A DNA stretch of 64,000 nucleotides, taken from the NCBI RefSeq assembly GCF_036227205.1, contig NZ_CP109442.1, positions 372,001 through 436,000 on the forward strand, given 5' to 3'. This document shows positions 1 to 6,679 of this stretch, piece after piece; the first letter of the stretch is position 1; the number at the start of each line of letters is the position of its first letter. The notes beneath the pieces were generated by a model, which saw nothing but the letters and a program-made list of their open reading frames with translations, was not told where the DNA came from and did not search any database. Source of the stretch: Amycolatopsis sp. NBC_01480 (GTDB taxonomy: Bacteria; Actinomycetota; Actinomycetes; Mycobacteriales; Pseudonocardiaceae). Position numbers and translations under genes: made by a program.

Positions 1-99
1 CTCCCGTTTCGGTTCGCCTGCAAGCGCTGCGGCGCGACGGTCAGCGCAACCGACAGCAAGTGCAGCGCGTGCGGCCACTCCTTCTGGAACGCCGACTGA
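1..99 (+). CDS. C-terminal end of a zinc-ribbon protein (5' end outside window)
   Basis: An open frame enters from the left edge and stops with TGA at 97-99. The visible 32 residues contain two CxxC pairs (CKRC and CSAC, 10 residues apart) followed by GHSFWNAD, the pattern of a small zinc ribbon. The function cannot be told from this fragment. It is transcribed rightward, opposite to the phage late operon, and is followed at once by a hairpin. It probably belongs to an accessory cluster near the left end of the prophage. Confidence 0.6.
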   Translation, partial: LPFRFACKRCGATVSATDSKCSACGHSFWNAD

Positions 100-102
100 T
101 CT

Positions 103-144
103 CCCGGCCGCTGCGTCTTCTCCCCGGCGGGCGTAGCGGCCGGG
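103..144 (+). terminator. Hairpin after the zinc-ribbon gene
   Basis: CCCGGCCGCT (103-112) pairs perfectly with AGCGGCCGGG (135-144), four bases after the stop codon of the partial gene. There is no clear T-run, so it may be a weak or Rho-assisted terminator. Confidence 0.4.
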
Positions 145-192
145 TTCCAACCTCCCGCGTATTTGCGAACGCAATCAACCTGAGGGTGGTCG

Positions 193-321
193 ATGCCACG
201 CAACCCCGCAGGACCCGGACCGACAAGACCCGGTCCAGGCAAGGACGGATCCCCAAACCCTGGCACCAAAAACCCCGGACCACAGCCCCGACCTGTCCAG
301 CCGCCGCGACCACAGCGCTAA
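193..321 (+). CDS. Small proline/glycine-rich protein (42 aa)
   Basis: ATG at 193 follows a GAGGG ribosome-binding match 7-8 bases upstream. The frame runs 42 codons to TAA at 319-321. The product is almost entirely Pro, Gly, Arg, Lys and Asn with PGP-type repeats, so it is basic and probably disordered. No family was recognised. The stop is followed within 12 bases by the next start, which has its own GAGGAAG site, so the two look co-transcribed. It is a plausible phage accessory gene, but composition alone cannot prove that it is expressed. Confidence 0.4.
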   Translation: MPRNPAGPGPTRPGPGKDGSPNPGTKNPGPQPRPVQPPRPQR

Positions 322-332
322 GAGGAAGCCCC

Positions 333-539
333 ATGCCCAAGAGGTCGAGACCAGCCCGCCGTGACCGTCGAAGCTGCCTCGCGAGCGGACACGAAGGGAA
401 CGTGGCCATCGGCTCGGCGGGAAGCTACCCGCCGCGTCAGCCGACCGGCCCGACCCATCCGGAGGCCATTTACCGGTCGACCTTGTTCCGGTGGCGGCCG
501 AAGCCGTCGGGACCGCCAGAACCGGACGACGTGGCTTAA
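333..539 (+). CDS. Small hypothetical protein (68 aa)
   Basis: ATG at 333 lies 5 bases after a GAGGAAG ribosome-binding site. The frame ends with TAA at 537-539. The product begins MPKRSRPARRDRR, so the N-terminus is strongly basic, and ends in a proline-rich acidic tail. It has no membrane segment and no recognised domain. It sits between the Pro/Gly-rich small gene and a PadR-like gene 9 bases downstream, which suggests a short rightward accessory operon. The start was chosen by its ribosome-binding site; longer upstream versions of the frame lack one. Confidence 0.4.
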   Translation: MPKRSRPARRDRRSCLASGHEGNVAIGSAGSYPPRQPTGPTHPEAIYRSTLFRWRPKPSGPPEPDDVA

Positions 540-548
540 CATCGGACC

Positions 549-800
549 ATGAAGTCGCGACGGGACATGCGCAAGCTGAAGACAGCGCTCCTCGCCGGCG
601 CCGCCGGGACCCGCTTCTACAGCGGGGACCTGCGGCAAGCAGCCAGCCTGCACAACGCACGCCTCTACCCCCTGCTGGTGCTGTTCGAACAGCGCGGCTG
701 GATCACCAACGGCTGGGACGAGCCCGAAGCCGGCGAGGATCAGCCGCGGCCCTGGTACGTGCTGACGGATCTCGGTCGGCGCGAAATGACCAGGCCGTAG
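549..800 (+). CDS. PadR-like winged-helix DNA-binding protein (83 aa)
   Basis: The protein has the outline of a minimal PadR winged helix: a helical N-terminus, the stretch LYPLLVLFEQRGWI for the recognition helix and start of the wing, then PRPWYVLTDLGRREM, which matches the conserved end of the wing in PadR proteins. The C-terminal dimerisation domain of typical PadR regulators is absent. ATG at 549 follows the previous stop by 9 bases with only a weak ribosome-binding match. It is probably the last gene of the rightward cluster and ends before a bidirectional terminator. Its target is unknown; a role in lysogeny or host gene control is inference. Confidence 0.6.
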   Translation: MKSRRDMRKLKTALLAGAAGTRFYSGDLRQAASLHNARLYPLLVLFEQRGWITNGWDEPEAGEDQPRPWYVLTDLGRREMTRP

Positions 801-830
801 CTGCGGCACGCGACCCAGAGACGACGAAAG

Positions 831-870
831 AGCCCCCACCACCTGCGTGATGCAGTGGTAGGGGCTTCTT
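831..870 (+). terminator. Terminator at the end of the rightward cluster
   Basis: AGCCCCCACCAC near 831 pairs with GTGGTAGGGGCT ending at 866 (one mismatch), extended by an inner CTGC/GCAG stem around a GTGAT loop. TCTTC follows on the plus strand and T-rich sequence also follows on the minus strand. It separates the rightward cluster from the leftward late operon. Confidence 0.7.
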
Positions 871-879
871 CGCGTGCGC

Positions 880-926
880 ACAAAAAGGGCCCCCGCGCTC
901 GACCCAGTTGTGGGGAGCGCGGGGGC
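880..926 (-). terminator. Rho-independent terminator of the phage late operon
   Basis: Perfect 12-bp stem GCCCCCGCGCTC (889-900) with GAGCGCGGGGGC (915-926) and a 14-base loop. Read leftward it is followed by CTTTTTGT, a classical T-tail. It lies 30 bases beyond the holin stop codon, so it ends the operon that starts near the HNH gene about 22 kb away. Confidence 0.8.
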
Positions 927-956
927 TGGGTGGCCGCCGGGAGTAGGCGGCGGCCG

Positions 957-1208
957 TCAGGGGGCGGTGGTCTTCTTCTCGGGGGTCAGATAGCCGGCCA
1001 GCGGCGTCAGGATGCCGACGATCAGCACACCCAGCGCCGGATCCACATGCACTCCGACGGCGTCGAGGATGGCCAGCGGTCCAGCGGTCAGCACGGCGGC
1101 AACGGCCGCGGCCAGCACCTTCCGGACGGGCACCCAGGGCAGCAGCTTGGAAGCAGCAGGGACCTGCGGCGGGGCGACGGGAGTCGGCTCGGGCACGGGG
1201 GCGGTCAC
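957..1208 (-). CDS. Phage holin (two predicted membrane segments)
   Basis: An 83-residue protein with a Pro-rich N-terminus, hydrophobic segments at about residues 31-52 and 58-74, and a charged tail TPEKK. This is the topology of a small class II holin. GTG at 1208 overlaps the stop of the upstream lysin in a GTGA arrangement, which is stronger evidence than the longer upstream ATG without a ribosome-binding site. Holins form membrane lesions that release or activate the endolysin at the end of infection. It is the last gene of the late operon. A second small membrane protein lies on the other side of the lysin, so the pair may share the holin/antiholin role. Confidence 0.75.
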   Translation of the reverse strand: MTAPVPEPTPVAPPQVPAASKLLPWVPVRKVLAAAVAAVLTAGPLAILDAVGVHVDPALGVLIVGILTPLAGYLTPEKKTTAP

Positions 1209-2143
1209 CGGAGGGCCGCCGAGACGTAGAATGCGTGGTCCGCGTCGTAGAGGACCGTGCACGAGGTCGAGCCCACCGGGATCGCGATCGGACCCGGACG
1301 GTTCGGGGCCCAGTCCCAGCGCGCTTTCGGCGTACGGAACTCGCCGTCGTAGCCGCCGCCTTCGCCAGTGCCGTTGGGGTCGGCGCCGGTGTCGCCGTAG
1401 AACAGGACCGCACGCACGTGCACGACGTGCCCGAACGAGGTGTGGATGCGCAGCTGCTTACAACCCACCACCCCAAGGTCCACGTGTTCGTTAGTGCCGG
1501 CCGGGGCCGGGGTTCCGAAAGCCATGTCGTCCTCTCCGATGGTCGTGGAAGGCGCCGACGGCGCCTGAGGGGATCCCAGGTCAACCCGGGCGATGTCGAG
1601 GTCGATTCCTCCGGCGAACCCGGGAATGAAACCCTTATCCCAGTACTGGTAGATCCCGAGCTGGGGGTGATCCCACCCGAGCGTCGAGAAGTCAGCGGAG
1701 TTCTGGGAATACCGGGCTGCCCAGAGGACCGTGTTTCCGGTGATGAATCCCGCCGGGTTGCAGGCGCCGGTGAACAGCGACTCCGAGGAGTAGACCACCG
1801 TCAGCTCTTGCCCGGTCTGACGCTGGTACTCCGCCAGGAACGCCTTGATGCCAGCCGAGGTGACGCCCTGGTACTCGGCGTCGAGCATCGGCGGGAGTTC
1901 CCAAGCCCTAGCGCGGACCTGAGCTACGAAGGTGGCTACCTCGGCAGCCGAGGACCCGCGCATGAAGTGATACGGGCCCCGAGGCTTGCCGGCGAACCCG
2001 CCGTGATGCTCGTCGATCGACGGGTCGACGAAGGAACTTCCCTCGGTGACTTTGATGTACACCCAGTCAACCGCTGACTTGGCTGCGGCGTAGTCGGTGC
2101 AGACGTTGTGGTGCGAGATATCGATACCTCGACTCACGGTCAC
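1205..2143 (-). CDS. Endolysin, GH25 muramidase
   Basis: Residues 1-200 form a glycosyl hydrolase 25 (lysozyme) domain. It opens with GIDISHHN carrying the first catalytic Asp, has VDWVYIKVTEG on the second strand, and shows the active-site DxE as MLDAEYQG. The enzyme cleaves the MurNAc-GlcNAc bond of peptidoglycan for host lysis. The remaining 100 residues (after GEDDMAFGTP) form a separate beta-rich C-terminal region, probably cell-wall binding, not matched to a known family. GTG at 2143 overlaps the preceding stop (GTGA), and the holin start overlaps this stop, so the three lysis genes are translationally coupled. There is no signal peptide, as expected for a holin-released lysin. Confidence 0.9.
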   Translation of the reverse strand: MTVSRGIDISHHNVCTDYAAAKSAVDWVYIKVTEGSSFVDPSIDEHHGGFAGKPRGPYHFMRGSSAAEVATFVAQVRARAWELPPMLDAEYQGVTSAGIKAFLAEYQRQTGQELTVVYSSESLFTGACNPAGFITGNTVLWAARYSQNSADFSTLGWDHPQLGIYQYWDKGFIPGFAGGIDLDIARVDLGSPQAPSAPSTTIGEDDMAFGTPAPAGTNEHVDLGVVGCKQLRIHTSFGHVVHVRAVLFYGDTGADPNGTGEGGGYDGEFRTPKARWDWAPNRPGPIAIPVGSTSCTVLYDADHAFYVSAALR

Positions 2144-2367
2144 CCCTTCCCCATCAGTTGGAGGACGTTGGGTACCCAGGCCAGTACGCCGACACCGACT
2201 GCCAGCCACACCGCGGACCGGGAGGCTTGGGCCTTCTCCAGGTGTAGCAACCGTTCCTCGTGACGGCCGAGGGTTGTCACGGCGCCGTCCAGCTTCTCGT
2301 CTAGCCGGTCGAGCTTGCCTTCGAGGCGGGCGAACCAGTAGTCACTGGTGTGCGTCTCTTCGTTCAT
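2140..2367 (-). CDS. Coiled-coil plus membrane-segment protein, XhlA/holin-like
   Basis: A 75-residue protein with a heptad-rich N-terminus (LEGKLDRLDEKLDGAV through HEERLLHLEKAQ) and one C-terminal membrane segment at about residues 50-68. This resembles haemolysin XhlA-type phage membrane proteins, which assist lysis next to a holin and lysin. ATG at 2367 has a GGAGC site 8 bases upstream. The stop overlaps the lysin start. It is either a second holin or an accessory membrane anchor; the sequence alone cannot decide. Confidence 0.65.
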   Translation of the reverse strand: MNEETHTSDYWFARLEGKLDRLDEKLDGAVTTLGRHEERLLHLEKAQASRSAVWLAVGVGVLAWVPNVLQLMGKG

Positions 2368-2378
2368 CGGGGAAGCTC

Positions 2379-3116
2379 CTAGGAGGGGAACGGAAGTCCG
2401 TTGTCGATGTAGTAGTTGGAAGCCGCCACCCCGTGGCACAGCTGGCTCGCGAAGGAGCACGGCTGGCTGACGGTGGGCGTGGCCAGGAGAGTCATCGTGA
2501 CTTCAGTGGCCATCGCAACCTCCGGAAGGAGCACCGTTTCGACGATGTACTGCGATGCGGTCAATCCGGTCCTCAGCGTCGAATACACACTTCCGCCGGG
2601 GTAATCGACCTTGTAGCGGTACGACCAGGTTCCCGAGTTGGTGTTCGGGCTGACCAGCGAGGAGAACCGGATCGCGGGGTTGTACAAGACGTTTAGCCCG
2701 ATACCGATCACGGACTCGGAAGTCGGCACGTTATTCCGGTTGAGACCGTAGAAATCGGCGCCCATCACCATCGACATCTGCGGGGCGGAAAGCCCATATC
2801 CGCACAGCTCATCCTGGTTCCACACAGGATTACCGGCAAGGTCATACATCCGCACAGCTTTCCCGCCGTACACCCTCGAATAGAACGTATTCAGGAACGG
2901 CTGACCAGCGCCGTTGCCGATGACGATCTGCGGATTTCCGTTGGGGTCGTTCAGGTCCGGAACAATCTGGAAATCCTTGACCCCGGAACCGTGCGAGATG
3001 ACGAACGGGTACTTTGTCGACGCGGCCAGCTCGGTAATCTGACGCTGCAAGTCGTTGATCTTGTTGACGAGGAAGTCCGTCGAATCCGGACGCTCGACCG
3101 GCGGTTGAGCAACCAT
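2379..3116 (-). CDS. Minor tail protein, putative
   Basis: A 245-residue protein. Residues 10-40 (FLVNKINDLQRQITELAAS) are a short amphipathic helix like the trimerising stalks of tail fibres, followed by a beta-rich Gly/Asn/Ser-containing body. ATG at 3116 follows an AGGAG site by 6 bases and lies 7 bases after the stop of the preceding tail gene. The position between tail-tip and lysis genes supports a fibre or host-binding accessory role. No named domain was recognised. Confidence 0.55.
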   Translation of the reverse strand: MVAQPPVERPDSTDFLVNKINDLQRQITELAASTKYPFVISHGSGVKDFQIVPDLNDPNGNPQIVIGNGAGQPFLNTFYSRVYGGKAVRMYDLAGNPVWNQDELCGYGLSAPQMSMVMGADFYGLNRNNVPTSESVIGIGLNVLYNPAIRFSSLVSPNTNSGTWSYRYKVDYPGGSVYSTLRTGLTASQYIVETVLLPEVAMATEVTMTLLATPTVSQPCSFASQLCHGVAASNYYIDNGLPFPS

Positions 3117-3123
3117 GATTCTC

Positions 3124-4281
3124 CTAACTCTGGCGGACGGCCTGAATCTGATGATCGACGCGGTCACGCGGAGTCGACGATGTTCGTGACATCCCGATCA
3201 GCCGCCAACTGTAAATGCCATCCTTGATCCATAAATGGCCCTTGACGGCATAGTTGACGTAATGCCCGCTGGAGTACGAGCCGAGCCTGGGTTCGGTATC
3301 CGCCAGCACGGTCGTCTGCCATTGCTCGGGCTGGTTGCTGTAGAGCGCGACATCGGCAACAGCCCAGGAATCCAGCGTCGACTGAACCGGCGTCGAGGTG
3401 TGACCCGAGTCGACCATGTCCATCAGCGGCCAACCCAACGACACCAGCGAGGTATCCGAGGCGTACCCGTACAGCGAGCCGGACTCGTTGCCGGTTCCCT
3501 TGACGTACGCAGAATTCGCGTCGTTCGAGCCGTCACCGCTGAGCGTGATGTCTGTCAGGTTCGACGGGTAGTCGAACAGCATCGGCACACCCGGCTGCAC
3601 GAGGTAGGGTTTGCCCACCTTCATTTCGTGCCGGATGTACCGCGCTCCCCCAGTCACCGTGAGATAGGGTCGGAATAGAACATCTGGCCCACCGTCGACC
3701 TGCGTCAGCTCTTGGAGCCGCTGCCCGAACGTCACCATGTCATAGCCGTGGTAATTGCGGACATTGGTGCCCTGCGTCGGGTCCAACGCGGGAAGGTCGA
3801 TCGGCAGATTCGAGCCGAGAAGGAACGACATGTTGATCGCGTGGTTCACGATCTCCCGTGCGATGTCCGGCAGCGTGTCCGTCAGGTTGATGTCTGCGGA
3901 GGCGTCGGTCAGCCTGCCGCCAGCAGCCGGGTTGTAGATCGCGTTGTGCAGCAGCCGGCGGTTCAGCAGCTCCCACACGCCCTTGCCGGACAGCGTCATC
4001 GTGGGTGTGCTGGTGTCCGGAGTGTAGGCGACGATCGGGCCTGCCTGGCAGACCTGGCCACCCCGGAGGACGGCCACCGAGAAGCGCCAGCGGACGCACC
4101 ACTCCCGGACGCGGACAGTTCTCGGTCCGCCGTCCAGGGGCACCGTGATTTTCCAGCCGCCCGGGTCGTTGATCTTCTCCGACCACTCAGGTTCGGCTGC
4201 TAGTTCGAGGTCGTAGAGCACCTTGCCCGTGGTCGTGTCGTACACGACAGCGGAGTACTCGCGTTCCACAGGCAAGGCCAT
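3124..4281 (-). CDS. Tail hub/minor tail protein, Gp37-like
   Basis: A 385-residue protein with the layout of actinophage hub proteins of the ReqiPepy6 Gp37-like type. The N-terminus is beta-rich (YSAVVYDTTTGKVLYDLEL, then PGGWKITVPLD), a middle section has GKGVWELLNRRLL, and a long C-terminal beta domain contains the polar region around ANSAYVKGTGNESG. Such proteins cap the tail tube and help open the cell envelope. ATG at 4281 is 3 bases after the previous stop with a G-rich stretch upstream. The family assignment is from memory of sequence style; that it is a tail structural gene is well supported by position. Confidence 0.6.
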   Translation of the reverse strand: MALPVEREYSAVVYDTTTGKVLYDLELAAEPEWSEKINDPGGWKITVPLDGGPRTVRVREWCVRWRFSVAVLRGGQVCQAGPIVAYTPDTSTPTMTLSGKGVWELLNRRLLHNAIYNPAAGGRLTDASADINLTDTLPDIAREIVNHAINMSFLLGSNLPIDLPALDPTQGTNVRNYHGYDMVTFGQRLQELTQVDGGPDVLFRPYLTVTGGARYIRHEMKVGKPYLVQPGVPMLFDYPSNLTDITLSGDGSNDANSAYVKGTGNESGSLYGYASDTSLVSLGWPLMDMVDSGHTSTPVQSTLDSWAVADVALYSNQPEQWQTTVLADTEPRLGSYSSGHYVNYAVKGHLWIKDGIYSWRLIGMSRTSSTPRDRVDHQIQAVRQS

Positions 4282-4284
4282 CGT

Positions 4285-4578
4285 CTACCCCCCGAAGCTA
4301 TAGAGTGCGTTTTCGGAACACGTCTGGAACCCGGGAAAAGTGCTGAGATTGTCATCGGTTGTGCCGGGCGTTTGACCTTTCCCGCACACGATGAACTGGC
4401 CGACCTCCGCCCGTGCGGGGATGTTGTGATCACCGTTCCACGACAGGCCGCCATCGACGACGTTCACGATCGTGTTGCCGTACGATGAAACCGCGACAGC
4501 CGTAGCGGACAATTCTTCCGCCTTGACTTCCACCGAGAGAATCACGTTCGGCGCCGAGGTGAGGAATTCGATAGTCAA
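4285..4578 (-). CDS. Small phage tail-region protein (97 aa)
   Basis: A short beta-rich protein starting LTIEFLTSAPNVIL. The start is TTG at 4578, chosen because GAAAGG lies 6 bases upstream and the codon sits 13 bases after the preceding stop; the alternative ATG lies inside the upstream gene. It has two Cys residues near the C-terminus (VCGKG, QTCSEN) and no known domain. Its position between two tail proteins suggests a small tail-tip or chaperone component. Confidence 0.5.
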   Translation of the reverse strand: MTIEFLTSAPNVILSVEVKAEELSATAVAVSSYGNTIVNVVDGGLSWNGDHNIPARAEVGQFIVCGKGQTPGTTDDNLSTFPGFQTCSENALYSFGG

Positions 4579-4591
4579 GATGTGCCTTTCG

Positions 4592-5755
4592 TTAGGGTCG
4601 CATCCACGCCATTTCAATCCGGTTGGCGCCGAGGGTTACGTTCGTCGCGAGGTTGCCGCCCGAGGACTGCCAGAGCCACACGGCGAACTGCTCGCCGGCG
4701 GCGAACCGGTGCTTGCCGATAATCGGGTACTGCGTCTGGACGTAGTACGGAGAAAGCGCCCCGTTCAGGTTCGGGTCGTAGTTGTTCATACCGCCGAACC
4801 GGTACGCGGTCGCGGACGTGGTCGACAGGACCACCGCCCGCTCGAAGATGCCGTTGCCCGCGGCGCCGTTGATGCGCATCGTTCCCGAGATATCCCAGAC
4901 ACCCGCACGGTTCACGGTGAAGATGCCGCCGGAGTACGAGATGTCCGGCGAGGAGATGACGGCGGTATCCCACGTTGCCCGAACGTCGGTGTTCGTCGCG
5001 AATGTCTGCGCCGTCGTCTGGGAGTACTCGGCGTACCCGTAGGTCGACCCCACCAGAGTTCCGGTCGACCACGCCGACCCGTTCCATACGTCGATCGTCG
5101 GGGAAAACCAACGCTGGTCGCCCGGCATGAACGACGCGTCTGATGGCGAGTCGCCGGGGAGAGCCACGCGGACTGTGCCCTGAATCGCCGTGGACCGGCG
5201 GAGGTCGGTCAGCGTGATAACGCCGCCGGTTGACACCTGTGCTCGTGCCAGCACGATCCCGACGCCGCCGCCCGTCGGCCACGATGTGACCGTTCCCGTA
5301 GCATCCCAGGTGACTGGATCGGTCGGGGAAGCTGCCGGCGTGCCGGGGATGATCTCGATGGAGCAGGGGCCGGTTGCGGGCACCGTGTCGCCGAGCGCGG
5401 CGTCGTAGATCCGCATCACGACGATGTCTCGCCGGGGGTTGGTCGCCGGGGCGGCGTCGCAGGTGACGTTCTGCGCGGCCGGTAGGAGCCAGCCGAGGTA
5501 CGGCCCCTGACCGGACCGGTTGACGATGGCGCTGCCGGGCTGGACGGTCATCGTCAGCCCCGATGACACCGTCACCCGGAGGTCGTAGGCCTGCGTGCCG
5601 TCCGACGAGGTCGGGATGACGCCGGAACGGTTGTTGGACAGCGGGGCGTTCGTGTTGCTGCCAAGGAAAAGCGACTGCGCGAGCGCTCGCCCCTGGCGCG
5701 CGTTGTTACGCTGCTGAGCGGACCAGAAGCCGGTACCGCTGGCGTTCGTGGGCAT
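4592..5755 (-). CDS. Tail protein with C-terminal jelly-roll, probable receptor-binding protein
   Basis: A 387-residue protein with a strong AAGGAG site 5 bases before ATG. Residues 1-200 resemble the N-terminal attachment domain of actinophage minor tail proteins (ARQGRALAQSLFLGSN, then DLRVTVSSGLTMTVQPGSAIV). The last 140 residues resemble a C1q/TNF-like beta jelly-roll: FTVNRAGVWDISGTMRI, then RFAAGEQFAVWLWQSSG and a terminal hydrophobic strand. Such C-terminal domains form trimeric receptor-binding tips. It lies directly after the distal tail gene. The jelly-roll assignment is pattern-based. Confidence 0.6.
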   Translation of the reverse strand: MPTNASGTGFWSAQQRNNARQGRALAQSLFLGSNTNAPLSNNRSGVIPTSSDGTQAYDLRVTVSSGLTMTVQPGSAIVNRSGQGPYLGWLLPAAQNVTCDAAPATNPRRDIVVMRIYDAALGDTVPATGPCSIEIIPGTPAASPTDPVTWDATGTVTSWPTGGGVGIVLARAQVSTGGVITLTDLRRSTAIQGTVRVALPGDSPSDASFMPGDQRWFSPTIDVWNGSAWSTGTLVGSTYGYAEYSQTTAQTFATNTDVRATWDTAVISSPDISYSGGIFTVNRAGVWDISGTMRINGAAGNGIFERAVVLSTTSATAYRFGGMNNYDPNLNGALSPYYVQTQYPIIGKHRFAAGEQFAVWLWQSSGGNLATNVTLGANRIEMAWMRP

Positions 5756-5764
5756 GAAAGCTCC

Positions 5765-6679
5765 TTAGAGATAAGCCGCTTGCCACTCGGCGACAACGGT
5801 TCCGGTGCCTGTCCCGGTGAACTGAAGATTGAGCGTCGAGCCCGGTTCGATCTCGGGCCAACCGACGAGACCCATGGCGCCCAAGCGATCGACGCCGTCA
5901 AGGGTCACCGACCGCGTGAACGGCGAGGTGTCGATGACGAGCGTCTGCCCGGAGTTGATCGAGCCGAGATACGACAAGATGGCCCCGGAAAGCGGGTCTT
6001 GGAGCGCGGGGTTGGTCAGTGTGGTCGTCGTCGTGAACGTCAACACCGGCCACGTCGGTGCCGTGCCAGGGTTGTTCAGCGCGAGGATGTTGACGCCGGT
6101 TCCCGAGGTGCCCCAGTCGAGGCCACCAGGCGAACCCGCCGCCCAGTCGAGGCCACCAGGGGAACCGAGAGTCCAATCCAGACCGTCAGTCGATGCCGAT
6201 GGAGGCAGCGCCGCCGCGGAGAGGACTTCCGTCGACAGGAACCGGGGGTCCGCCGCGTACAGCGAAATCTGCCAGTCGAAGCCGTTGCCGTCTGGCCAGA
6301 CTGCGCACTTCGGATCGTCAGTGCCCAACTCGACGGTCAACTGTCGCGGCGAGATCCCGTCGTCCACAGTGAGCAGCGCCGTGCCGCCGTCCACAAACAG
6401 CGCCATCAGCCTGTCCCGCGCCGCAATTCGGCCGGCGCGTCCAGAGACCCCAGCGTCGCACCAGCCCTGTAGCACGGCGGTGCGGGCCGTCAGGTACGAG
6501 CGCGATCGATACGCGCCCGGACCGAACGGCCGCTCCACGGTGTGCGTTTTGCGGCCCACGCCGCCGGTGAGGCTGTCGGCGCCGCCGGGCTCAATCACCC
6601 AGCGGCACCCCTGATCGTCGTCCACATTGGCCGCCCACGAACCGATCGTGTACGTCGGAAAGATCACGGGCGTCGGCAT
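5765..6679 (-). CDS. Distal tail protein (Dit-like)
   Basis: A 304-residue protein immediately downstream of the tape measure gene, overlapping its stop by the ATGA arrangement, which is the standard place for Dit in siphoviruses. The N-terminal half has the expected features (GPGAYRSRSYLTARTAVLQG, then RDRLMALFVDGG and QLTVELGTDDP) of the Dit belt domain. Residues 165-195 carry three near-identical GGLDW repeats (xGLDWTLGSP, GGLDWAAGSP, GGLDWGTSG), a flexible linker before a galectin-like C-terminal half. Dit hexamers join the tail tube to the tip. Confidence 0.7.
   Translation of the reverse strand: MPTPVIFPTYTIGSWAANVDDDQGCRWVIEPGGADSLTGGVGRKTHTVERPFGPGAYRSRSYLTARTAVLQGWCDAGVSGRAGRIAARDRLMALFVDGGTALLTVDDGISPRQLTVELGTDDPKCAVWPDGNGFDWQISLYAADPRFLSTEVLSAAALPPSASTDGLDWTLGSPGGLDWAAGSPGGLDWGTSGTGVNILALNNPGTAPTWPVLTFTTTTTLTNPALQDPLSGAILSYLGSINSGQTLVIDTSPFTRSVTLDGVDRLGAMGLVGWPEIEPGSTLNLQFTGTGTGTVVAEWQAAYL

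Noticed and set aside
1..540. Possible attL inside the left end of the window
   Set aside because: No sequence resembling the missing methyltransferase N-terminus (a DHNxHYH-type start) or the junction around 30249-30270 was found there, so the left end is taken to lie outside.
6100..6190. Short tandem repeat encoding GGLDW units in the distal tail gene
   Set aside because: Three copies in frame form a protein linker; no sign of a DNA-level repeat element or CRISPR.
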